Part shown: positions 1 through 6,219 of the stretch, one piece after another
How the letters are laid out: the number at the start of each line of letters is the position of its first letter
Position numbering within the stretch: the stretch's first letter is position 1
Assembly (NCBI GenBank): GCA_021815065.1
Contig: JAKAHI010000092.1
Coordinates: 1 to 6,219 of the forward strand
Source: a bacterium
GTDB taxonomy: Bacteria > JAMCPX01
Direction: 5' to 3'
Length of the DNA: 6,219 nucleotides
Program-made: the position numbers and the translations under genes
Notes under the pieces: model-generated
The model's database searches: none
Told to the model about the DNA's origin: nothing
What the model saw: the letters and a program-made list of their open reading frames with translations, nothing else

Positions 1-540
1 GCGCTGTCGAATTACTATTACAACAACAAAGAAACATACTCTGCCATCGATTACCTTACGATGGCCTTAAAAATTGCGCCCAAAAATCCGGAGATACATT
101 ACAGGCTTGGTGAGGCTTACAACTACATAGGCAAGATAGATGATGCAAAAAAGGAATTTCTGACAGCCCTCGGTCTTTCGCCGGATTATTCAAAAGCAAT
201 GGTGGGGCTCGGTACTATTTATTATCAGAACGGCGATATCGAGCGGGCACAGCAGTACTATAAGAAGGCGATTCAGATTGCTCCGGACAACGGGGACGCA
301 TATTATGCACTCGGTACGGCTTACGAGTATAACGGCATGTATGAAAAGGCATTGACAGAGTATGGATATGCGGTTAAGTTCAGCAAGAATCCGGCGGCTG
401 CATATTTCAAACAGGGTATGATGCTGGCGAACCTGAACGAGCCTGAACGGGCAAAGGCAGCGCTCCTCAAGGCCATAGGTCTTGGTCTTTCAAGCGAAAT
501 GGAAAATACGGCAAAAAACAAATTAAGAAACCTAATGTAG
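1..540 (+). CDS. TPR-repeat protein, C-terminal part (5' end outside window)
   Basis: The reading frame is open from base 1 to the TAG at 538-540, so the ATG at 61 is very unlikely to be the true start: the 20 codons before it already encode a TPR-like helix pair (ALSNYYYNNKETYSAIDYLT) that continues into the next helix. The visible 179 residues make about five consecutive ~34-residue TPR units, with the recurring pattern of G/A-x-x-Y and a closing 'A(I/L)xxxPxx' (for example LKIAPKNPE, LGLSPDYS, IQIAPDNG). The last unit is degenerate and is followed by a short charged tail ending in NKLRNLM. TPR arrays are protein-protein interaction scaffolds; no enzymatic domain is visible and the N-terminal part is missing, so no specific function can be assigned. 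The gene ends 14 bp before smc on the same strand, which suggests co-transcription. The fold call is firm; the role is unknown. Confidence 0.9.
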   Translation, partial: ALSNYYYNNKETYSAIDYLTMALKIAPKNPEIHYRLGEAYNYIGKIDDAKKEFLTALGLSPDYSKAMVGLGTIYYQNGDIERAQQYYKKAIQIAPDNGDAYYALGTAYEYNGMYEKALTEYGYAVKFSKNPAAAYFKQGMMLANLNEPERAKAALLKAIGLGLSSEMENTAKNKLRNLM

Positions 541-554
541 AATGGATGACATAG

Positions 555-3500
555 ATGCAATTAAAAAAACTCGAGATTCAGGGATTTAAGACCTTTGTAG
601 ATCCGGTCAGTTTCAATTTTGAATACCCCATCGTGGCTATCGTGGGCCCGAACGGAAGCGGTAAGAGCAACATCGTTGACGCCGTGAAATGGTGTATGGG
701 TGAACAGAGTGCCAGACAGCTCAGGGCGAACCAGATGTCCGATCTTATCTTTAACGGTTCAGAACACAGGAAATCGATCGGTATGGCCGACGTGTCTCTC
801 GTTTTCACGAGCAACGGGATCGGCAGCGCATCGTCAGTCGATACCTTTTCGGAGGCGGTCGTCACGAGACGGATGTACCGTGGAGAAGAGAGCGAATATT
901 ATCTGAACAAGGATACCAGGAGATTGAAGGATATCCTCGAATTCCTCATGGATATCGGTATAAGTTCAAAGGCATTTTCAATCATAGAGCAGGGTCAGAT
1001 AAGCGAGATCATAGATGCAAAGCCGGAGATGCGGAGATATGTCATCGAAGATGCTGCAGGCATATTGAAATATAAAAACAGAAAGAAAGTAGCCCTCGAT
1101 AAGATAGAATTGACCAAAGCCAATATAGGCCGTATAGCCGATCTTTTGTCCGAGATTAAACGGCAGTTGAACCAGGTGAACAAACAGGTAAAAATTGCAC
1201 AGGACTATAAAATCTTGAAAGACGAATACAGAACACTCGAGTTGAGCTTGTTCAAAACAGAGTATTCGGAGTTTACCGTTCAGCTCGAAGATAAAAAGAC
1301 GCGCCTCGAAAGTACGCGGTTTGACCTGGCCAAATTGATGTCCCAGTCATCGTCACGGTACACGGATCATCAGCGGTTCAAGGAACGCCTTGACAGCCAG
1401 GCAGCGGAAATATCCGGTAAGCAGGACAGGATCAATGCGCTGACTGCGGAAGCAATGGTGCTGCAGGAAAAGATCGAATCATCGAAAAAGCTGAAACAAA
1501 CGCTTCAGCAGGAAAACGAAAGAATACGGAACAACGAAGAGGAGCTCAAAAGAGAACAGACGTCTTTCGCTCAGCAGCTCACCGTGCTCGAGGAGAAATT
1601 AGAGGAAGAAAAGAAAGGCTTGAACGCAATCGTTGAAACGCAGAAACTCTACGAACAGGAAAAAAACGATCTGGGAGAACAGATCAACGAAATAAAAGAC
1701 AAGATAGAAGAAGAAAGGAACAATGAATTCAACAGGGTCAAGAAGATCACGGAGATGGACAACCAGATACTATCTGCGGAACATGATTTTGAAAACATCA
1801 CGCACAGACTCGAAAAAATACAACACGACAGAACAGCCATCGAATCGAAAATAAGCGGTCTGAAAGCAGAAAAAGAGGCTCTCGAAAAACAGGAAAAAGA
1901 AAACGCCGTTCACCTGTCGGACGGGGACAAGAAGAGATCGGTCCTGAATGAACAGCTAACCGCTGCAAACGATGCATTGAGAACATTGTCCGATCGTATA
2001 GATACGGCGAACAAGGCCTATGAGGGCCTGCGTTCCCGGTATAGTACTCTTGAGGATCTGAGGAAGAACATGGACGGTTATTCAGAAGGCACCCGGTACG
2101 TTATCCAGCAATCGCAACAATTCAATATAAGCAAGGTCGTCGCCGATTATATAAATGTGAAGACGGGATACGAGCTTGCTGTTCAGGCGGTCCTCGGTGA
2201 TATCGTCCAGGCCGTGGTAGTTCCCGATCACGAGACTGCAGGAGGTGTGATTGATGTCCTGCGTAAACAGGACAAGGGCAGGGCAGCGTTTATCATAAAG
2301 TCCTGGTTTAAGGCAGCTGAGACCGGCCGTAAGGAAGGCTTTGTACCTTTACTCGATATAATCGAAATTAAAGATGCCGACGTCGTCCCCGTGTTTCAGT
2401 CGCTGTTCAATAATGTTTTTATCGTACCATCTTTGAAGGACGCATATACCGTAGCAGGACAAGGGGCCACTGCTGTTACTCTGTCGGGCGATGTCGTCAA
2501 ATCCGGTATTGTTTACGGTGGTTCCGAGGGAACTATCAAGGGAGGCATCCTGGACAGGAGGAGCGAACTCGAGCGGTTAAAAAGAGAGATAGAGGATATG
2601 AGCGGTACCCTCAACCGGTATGAAGATGAAAGTTCGAAACTCTCCGCTACGATAGACGCATACCGATCTGAACTTGCCGGCCAGGAACATGTCGGGCAGG
2701 AAATCGAGAAACAACAGGCAAACATACGGGCGAAGTTACTGAGTCTGGAAGACCAGTTGAGCAATTATGAGAGTGCCCTGCTGACACTCCACATGGAAGA
2801 AGAAGAAATAAAGGTGAATACATCCGAGCTGCTGGAAGAGGTCAGTGATTTAAAACAAAAGAAAGCGATATATGAAGAGGATAAAGGGGCAAAGGCGAAT
2901 ATTGCGGACGGCCTCAGGAACACCCTGTTGGAGCTTGAATCCATGCTCGAGAGCAAGAAGGATTCCATATCCGCAAGCAACGCAAACCTTGCTGCGTTTA
3001 AAGAAAGGCTGAATGCGAAGTATGCGGAGATAAAAAGGATCAAGACGGAACAGGAGGATAAATCCAGGAGGTTGGTCTCGTTAAAACAGGAGGCCACCAA
3101 TAACGGCTCAAGGCTTGAAACACTGAATCAGGAAGCCGTAGCGGCAGCCGGAAGGCTTGCAGGAATAAACCAGGACATTCAGCAGAAACAGGGTGCTCTT
3201 GTGGACGCCAAAACTTCTTATGACAGGGAGTTCAAGGAGTATTCGGATATAGAACAGGAAATCAAGCAGCTCGAAAAAGATATCAGCTCAATCAAAGCAA
3301 TAGAATCCTCCCTGGCAATAGAGGTGTCGCAGCTGACCATGAAAGCGGATTATACCAAAGATACGGCAAGAGACAAATACAGTGTGGAGCTCGAACAGTA
3401 CGGGGGAGCGCTGATAGAAAAAGATGATGTCCAGCCAGGCAGGGACAGGCTTGCTTTACTCTCGGAAAAGATAGCAAAAATGGGAGACGTTAACGTCGGT

Positions 3501-4085
3501 GCAATAGCTGAATACGAGGAACTGCAAAAGAGAGTCGAATTTTATGAGAAACATAAGCAGGACCTCGAACAGGCCATCGATAATCTGAAGAAAGTCATCA
3601 ACTCGATAAATAAAGAATCGAGAAAATTATTCCGGGAAATCTTCGACAGAGTAAACGAAAACTTTAAAAAGGTCATACCGAAGCTTTTCGAGGGAGGAAA
3701 GGGCGAACTCATCCTTACAGATGAACAGGACCTGCTCGAGAGCGGTATGGAGATCGTTATCCAGCCCATGGGCAAGAGATTACAAAACATAAATTTACTG
3801 TCCGGAGGGGAAAAAGCACTGTCAGCCATCGCACTGCTCATATCCGTGTTTATGGTCAAACCGAGTCCCTTTGCTTTGCTTGACGAAATCGATGCACCGC
3901 TTGATGATGCGAGCGTCGGAAAGCTCAACAATATCATAAAAGAACTTTCGACAAAGAGCCAATTCCTCCTCATAACGCACAATAAAAGGTCCATAGAAAT
4001 AGCGGACGTTATTTACGGTATAACCATGGAAGAGCCCGGAGTATCGAAGATTATTTCCGTGAAACTTCAGAAAGAAGCCGTATAA
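555..4085 (+). CDS. smc: Chromosome segregation ATPase SMC
   Basis: This is a full-length bacterial SMC (1176 aa, usual length about 1150-1200), the ATP-driven DNA-loop motor that works as a homodimer with ScpA and ScpB in chromosome organisation. The N-terminal head has Walker A GPNGSGKS at residues 31-38 (K37), R57 at the arginine-finger position, and a Q-loop region EQGQI followed by the EDAAGILKYK block. A long Glu/Lys/Gln-rich coiled coil follows (about 165-505). The hinge spans roughly 508-656, with conserved GYELAVQAVLGD and the LSGDVV...GGS end. The returning coiled coil runs to about 1030. The C-terminal head has the signature LSGGEK at 1082-1087, Walker B FALLDE at 1106-1111 (E1111 catalytic), D-loop APLDD and switch ITHNK. 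The start is fixed: a TAG lies directly upstream in frame (552-554), and MQLKKLEIQGFKTF matches the family N terminus. Only a weak GGA at 544-546 could act as ribosome binding site. No scpA or scpB lies in this window. Confidence 0.98.
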   Translation: MQLKKLEIQGFKTFVDPVSFNFEYPIVAIVGPNGSGKSNIVDAVKWCMGEQSARQLRANQMSDLIFNGSEHRKSIGMADVSLVFTSNGIGSASSVDTFSEAVVTRRMYRGEESEYYLNKDTRRLKDILEFLMDIGISSKAFSIIEQGQISEIIDAKPEMRRYVIEDAAGILKYKNRKKVALDKIELTKANIGRIADLLSEIKRQLNQVNKQVKIAQDYKILKDEYRTLELSLFKTEYSEFTVQLEDKKTRLESTRFDLAKLMSQSSSRYTDHQRFKERLDSQAAEISGKQDRINALTAEAMVLQEKIESSKKLKQTLQQENERIRNNEEELKREQTSFAQQLTVLEEKLEEEKKGLNAIVETQKLYEQEKNDLGEQINEIKDKIEEERNNEFNRVKKITEMDNQILSAEHDFENITHRLEKIQHDRTAIESKISGLKAEKEALEKQEKENAVHLSDGDKKRSVLNEQLTAANDALRTLSDRIDTANKAYEGLRSRYSTLEDLRKNMDGYSEGTRYVIQQSQQFNISKVVADYINVKTGYELAVQAVLGDIVQAVVVPDHETAGGVIDVLRKQDKGRAAFIIKSWFKAAETGRKEGFVPLLDIIEIKDADVVPVFQSLFNNVFIVPSLKDAYTVAGQGATAVTLSGDVVKSGIVYGGSEGTIKGGILDRRSELERLKREIEDMSGTLNRYEDESSKLSATIDAYRSELAGQEHVGQEIEKQQANIRAKLLSLEDQLSNYESALLTLHMEEEEIKVNTSELLEEVSDLKQKKAIYEEDKGAKANIADGLRNTLLELESMLESKKDSISASNANLAAFKERLNAKYAEIKRIKTEQEDKSRRLVSLKQEATNNGSRLETLNQEAVAAAGRLAGINQDIQQKQGALVDAKTSYDREFKEYSDIEQEIKQLEKDISSIKAIESSLAIEVSQLTMKADYTKDTARDKYSVELEQYGGALIEKDDVQPGRDRLALLSEKIAKMGDVNVGAIAEYEELQKRVEFYEKHKQDLEQAIDNLKKVINSINKESRKLFREIFDRVNENFKKVIPKLFEGGKGELILTDEQDLLESGMEIVIQPMGKRLQNINLLSGGEKALSAIALLISVFMVKPSPFALLDEIDAPLDDASVGKLNNIIKELSTKSQFLLITHNKRSIEIADVIYGITMEEPGVSKIISVKLQKEAV

Positions 4086-4086
4086 C

Positions 4087-4425
4087 ATGTACCGGGACGC
4101 CCTGCAAAACTTCATCAGCCTTTCAAGCGGTGTCGAGGGTGTTATCTTTGTGGACTCCGAAGGAGAGGCAATAGATCTTGTCGGGTCGGTTGCGGAGTAC
4201 GATTTAAAGGTCATCGGAGCGCATTTCAGCATACTGTTTAACGCCATCAATGGTTTCGATGAACAGCCGCACGCCGTTTTTGTCAGCATGAAACCCTATG
4301 TCCTCGGTATGTACCGGCTGACAAAAGAATATTTTCTCCTGGTATTGTATATTTCATCATACCATGCGGTCATTAATAAACTCAGGGTTCAGGAACTCAT
4401 GAGTTTCATCAAAGGCTCGCTCTAA
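4087..4425 (+). CDS. Roadblock/LC7-domain small protein (MglB-like fold)
   Basis: A 112-residue protein covering a single domain. The N-terminal helix (residues 1-13) is followed by GVEGVIFVDSEGEAIDLVG (15-33), which fits the Roadblock/LC7 pattern of 'v-x-G-x-x-x-V-D-x-x-G-x-x-I'. A helix follows (about 36-55, ending FSILFNAI), then two hydrophobic strands (HAVFVSM, 62-68; YFLLVLYIS, 82-90) and a C-terminal helix (93-110). In this family, known members such as MglB dimerise and act on Ras-like GTPases, or serve as scaffolds. No signal peptide or clear membrane segment is seen; the 82-90 strand is too short for a transmembrane helix. It starts one base after the smc stop and ends 6 bp before ftsY, so it is surely translated in the same operon. 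No good Shine-Dalgarno is visible, and translation may be coupled to smc. A specific partner cannot be named: no Ras/MglA-type GTPase is in the window, and FtsY is the only GTPase next door. The family call comes from pattern reading and is moderately sure. Confidence 0.7.
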   Translation: MYRDALQNFISLSSGVEGVIFVDSEGEAIDLVGSVAEYDLKVIGAHFSILFNAINGFDEQPHAVFVSMKPYVLGMYRLTKEYFLLVLYISSYHAVINKLRVQELMSFIKGSL

Positions 4426-4447
4426 ATACCCATGCAGGGTTTTTTTT
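4424..4447 (+). promoter_or_regulatory. Small terminator-like hairpin over the ftsY start codon
   Basis: ACCC (4428-4431) can pair with GGGT (4437-4440) around a five-base loop, ATGCA, that contains the ftsY start codon. Beyond a T-T mismatch, AAA (4424-4426) can pair with TTT (4442-4444). The 3' arm runs into eight consecutive T (4440-4447). The shape resembles a weak intrinsic terminator or a translational control hairpin. However, the core stem is only four pairs, and the T run also encodes the Phe-Phe of FtsY. It may therefore be accidental. Confidence 0.25.
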
Positions 4448-5271
4448 CGAAACTCTCTTCACTTTTTACAAAGTTGTCTGACAGGACCGATGGAGCCCCT
4501 ATCGACCGGGAACGTTATACGGATGAACTCCTGTCGCTCGATATGAGCTTCGGTATTGCCGAACGGCTGCTCAACGGAAAAGAAACGCCCGGCAAGGCGC
4601 CGGTCGACACTCTGAAAGACAGGATGAAGCAGATCCTTGTTTCCGCTCCCTTGATCGAACCGAAATGCGGTATCCTGATGATCGGTATTAACGGCTCTGG
4701 CAAAACGACAAGCATTGCCAAGCTCGGAAAGTGGTATGTTGATCGCGGGTATAGCGTCATCGTCGGAGCGGGCGATACGTACCGGGCTGCTGCCATAGAG
4801 CAGCTTTCCATCCTCTCGGACAGAGTAGGCATGGATATGGTGAAGGCAATGCCCGGGGTTGATCCTGCATCGGTCATCCATGATACGGTCATGGCATACA
4901 AGCACAGGTCAAAGGACGTTGTCATCGCGGATACGGCAGGCAGGCTCCACACAAATGTAAACCTTGTCCATGAGCTGAAGAAGATTAAGTCCGTTATGAC
5001 AAAGGCCATGGCCGGTGATAAAATGGCTACCTACCTGATTGTGGACGCCACGATCGGCAAAAACTCATTTCAGCAGGCGAAGCTTTTCAATGAGAACATA
5101 GGTATCGACGGCATCATCATTACGAAGCTCGACGGTACAGCAAAGGGTGGAATCATCTTTACCATTTGTGATGAGCTGAAGATCCCGGTGGTTGCCATAG
5201 GTACCGGAGAGTCCGCCGGTGATTTTATGGTGTTCGATAAGGACAAGTTTGTAGAGGAATTGTTCGTATGA
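4432..5271 (+). CDS. ftsY: Signal recognition particle receptor FtsY
   Basis: SRP-family GTPase that docks SRP-ribosome complexes at the cytoplasmic membrane by pairing with Ffh. Motifs in order: P-loop GINGSGKTT at residues 85-93, DTYRAAA at 115-121, DTAGR at 167-171, DATIGK at 205-210, TKLDGTAKGG at 231-240 and GTGE at 257-260, then FDKDKFVEELF at the C terminus as in FtsY (FxxxxFxxALF). ELKKI after DTAGR and TKLDGTAKGG favour FtsY over Ffh, and there is no M domain. At 279 aa it is a short FtsY with no acidic A domain. Residues 1-17 (FFSKLSSLFTKL) could form the amphipathic membrane-targeting helix, and the N domain (about 18-75) looks shorter and more divergent than usual. Oddities: family DATTGQ/DASTGQ reads DATIGK here, and the usual GVGE is GTGE. 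The gene follows the Roadblock gene by 6 bp and overlaps the next gene by 4 bp. No Shine-Dalgarno is evident before the ATG. Confidence 0.95.
   Translation: MQGFFSKLSSLFTKLSDRTDGAPIDRERYTDELLSLDMSFGIAERLLNGKETPGKAPVDTLKDRMKQILVSAPLIEPKCGILMIGINGSGKTTSIAKLGKWYVDRGYSVIVGAGDTYRAAAIEQLSILSDRVGMDMVKAMPGVDPASVIHDTVMAYKHRSKDVVIADTAGRLHTNVNLVHELKKIKSVMTKAMAGDKMATYLIVDATIGKNSFQQAKLFNENIGIDGIIITKLDGTAKGGIIFTICDELKIPVVAIGTGESAGDFMVFDKDKFVEELFV
5254..5258 (+). promoter_or_regulatory. Ribosome binding site for the phosphodiesterase gene
   Basis: GAGGA lies inside the last codons of ftsY, nine bases before the ATG at 5268. It is the clearest Shine-Dalgarno in the window and supports the ATGA-overlap start of the downstream gene. 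Confidence 0.7.
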
Positions 5272-6062
5272 GAAGGCCTGTGGTGTTTGCACACCGGGGG
5301 GCTTCGGGGTACGAGATAGAAAACACCATCCCTTCTTTCGAGCTTGCCGTAAAGATGAAGGCGGATGCCGTTGAATTCGATGTTCAGCTTACATCCGACG
5401 GTCAGGTCGTCGTGTTCCACGATTTTACATTAGCCAGGCTATTCAATATTGAAACGCGTGTAGCGGAACTTACGGCCGTCGAAATAAAAAAACATACATT
5501 CAGGGATCCTGTCGATGGAAAACCTGTCTCCATCCCTCTCCTCGAGGAGGTGCTGGCTGTGATCAGCCATAAAATCTCCATGAACATAGAGCTGAAGAAC
5601 GATGACGGCAAGCAGGAACGTATCGCTGAGCTCTGCACGAAGGTCAATGACCTTATTCAGAAATACCATCTTAGGGAAGAGGTTATCGTGTCTTCGTTCA
5701 ACCTCGATGCGCTCAGGCAGATGCGCGGGATTTCGGAGGACGTAAGGCTCGGTGTCCTTGTGGATCAGCTTGCCGGTGATACCCAAGCCGGCAAAGCCGG
5801 TGAAGAGGGCACGCTGTCCTTTTACATCCGCACGGCACGTGAACTAAAAGCAGCGGCAATCAATTTGCCGTATGCCGCTGTCGACGCAAATCGTATACAG
5901 CGTATCCATGACAGCGGCTTCGGCGCAAATATTTATACCGTGAACAACGAGGAACTGATGCGGATGATGATGAAGGATGACGTTGACGGGTTCTTTACGA
6001 ATTATCCGGACACGGCGCTTGCAGTCATAGAGGGTAAGAGGGTGGACCCGGACCCTGTATGA
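5268..6062 (+). CDS. Glycerophosphodiester phosphodiesterase (GDPD family)
   Basis: Hydrolyses glycerophosphodiesters, the deacylation products of phospholipids, to sn-glycerol 3-phosphate and an alcohol. The 264-residue TIM-barrel domain is about the usual length for a stand-alone bacterial (UgpQ/GlpQ-type) enzyme. The catalytic set is complete: HRG at residues 9-11 (H9, R10), ENT at 18-20, metal ligands E36 and D38 in EFDVQLTSDG, H51 in the VVFHD motif (general acid), and E108/K110 in NIELK. Later family landmarks are SSF (142-144), TVN (224-226, preceded by Tyr where Trp is common) and DGFFTNYPD (240-248). No signal peptide or lipobox precedes the HRG, so it should be cytoplasmic. A Gly/Ala/Glu-rich loop at about 169-181 looks like a small insertion and contains a short direct repeat at DNA level. 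The start overlaps the ftsY stop (ATGA) and has a good ribosome binding site. The downstream Na/Pi transporter gene suggests a phosphate or glycerol-phosphate supply role, but that is inference. Confidence 0.95.
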   Translation: MRRPVVFAHRGASGYEIENTIPSFELAVKMKADAVEFDVQLTSDGQVVVFHDFTLARLFNIETRVAELTAVEIKKHTFRDPVDGKPVSIPLLEEVLAVISHKISMNIELKNDDGKQERIAELCTKVNDLIQKYHLREEVIVSSFNLDALRQMRGISEDVRLGVLVDQLAGDTQAGKAGEEGTLSFYIRTARELKAAAINLPYAAVDANRIQRIHDSGFGANIYTVNNEELMRMMMKDDVDGFFTNYPDTALAVIEGKRVDPDPV

Positions 6063-6219
6063 TGTTCATCATAACGGCAATCGCCGCTCTCGCACTTTTC
6101 CTTTATGGCATCGATCTCATCAATTCCGGTTTAAGTAAGCTCTTCAGCGAACAGATAAAAAAATTTCTCAGCCTTGCATCGAAAAGCGTTCTCGGAGCCA
6201 TCCTGATCGGTGGCGTTGT
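6059..6219 (+). CDS. Na+/phosphate cotransporter family protein, N-terminal fragment
   Basis: The frame opens after a TAA at 6035-6037 and has two adjacent ATG codons, 6059 and 6062. The first gives a 4-bp ATGA overlap with the preceding stop, like the ftsY junction, and is preferred; 6062 is equally possible. The gene runs off the window, leaving 53 full codons. The peptide has a first hydrophobic segment (IITAIAALALFLYGIDLI) followed by NSGLSKLFSEQIKKFLSLAS and then VLGAILIGGV, the beginning of a second hydrophobic segment. The 'ALFLYGxxLxxxGLxKL' start followed by 'LGAxLxG' is characteristic of the Na/Pi-cotransporter II (NptA/YjbB-type) inner membrane proteins, which move phosphate with sodium. 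The diagnostic QSSS motif would lie just beyond the edge, so it is not seen. Whether a C-terminal PhoU-like domain follows is also unknown. Confidence 0.8.
   Translation, partial: MMFIITAIAALALFLYGIDLINSGLSKLFSEQIKKFLSLASKSVLGAILIGGV

Noticed and set aside
61..63. ATG as start of the TPR gene
   Set aside because: The frame is open to base 1 and the upstream codons encode a TPR helix, so the gene begins outside the window.
542..590. Short frame from ATG at 542 overlapping the smc start
   Set aside because: It gives only about 15 codons, ends at a TAA around 590, is out of frame with smc and has no recognisable content.
1230..3740. Frequent CTCGAA/CTCGAG hexamers across smc, considered as a possible repeated site
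   Set aside because: They mostly fall in frame as Leu-Glu codon pairs of the coiled coil and reflect codon preference, not a spaced site array.
3542..4289. Long open frames on the minus strand over the end of smc and the Roadblock gene
   Set aside because: They lie antisense to clearly conserved SMC head motifs and the Roadblock frame, and their translations show no recognisable domain; they are shadows of + strand codon use.
4459..5009. Minus-strand open frames across ftsY
   Set aside because: They are antisense to intact FtsY motifs, and their peptides are Ser/Cys/His-rich with no family pattern.
5486..5492. A7 run in the phosphodiesterase gene as a programmed slippage site
   Set aside because: The zero frame continues into conserved GDPD motifs, and there is no downstream stimulatory structure or alternative-frame domain.

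Overview
The window looks like a stretch of one bacterial operon, read entirely on the + strand and almost without non-coding DNA. The order is: 3' end of a tetratricopeptide (TPR) protein gene; complete smc; a complete small Roadblock/LC7-type gene; complete ftsY; a complete glycerophosphodiester phosphodiesterase gene; and the first ~53 codons of a Na+/phosphate cotransporter-family gene that runs off the right edge. Junctions are 14 bp, 1 bp, 6 bp, then 4-bp ATGA overlaps at the last two. No RNA gene, mobile element, CRISPR array, attachment site or clear promoter was found, and no intergenic stretch exceeds 14 bp.

The organism is a bacterium that uses a canonical SMC (so presumably SMC-ScpAB, not MukBEF) and a short FtsY without the acidic N-terminal extension of the E. 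coli protein. Base composition looks roughly balanced. A Roadblock gene near smc and ftsY, plus a Na/Pi-cotransporter gene, would suit a deltaproteobacterial (Desulfobacterota/Myxococcota-like) or Nitrospirota-like lineage. This is a weak inference; the window has no rRNA or other decisive marker.

Functionally the segment joins chromosome organisation (smc), co-translational membrane targeting (ftsY), a small probable GTPase-regulator fold (Roadblock), and a phosphate/phospholipid pair (phosphodiesterase plus Na/Pi transporter). The last two plausibly relate to each other, since one hydrolyses glycerophosphodiesters and the other belongs to a phosphate transport family. Tight spacing suggests co-transcription and translational coupling rather than one shared pathway.

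Most of this is ordinary core-genome content. The points worth a second look are the Roadblock gene between smc and ftsY, the divergent motifs and short N-domain of FtsY, and a small terminator-like hairpin that places the ftsY start codon in its loop just before a run of eight T. I see no convincing new biological system.
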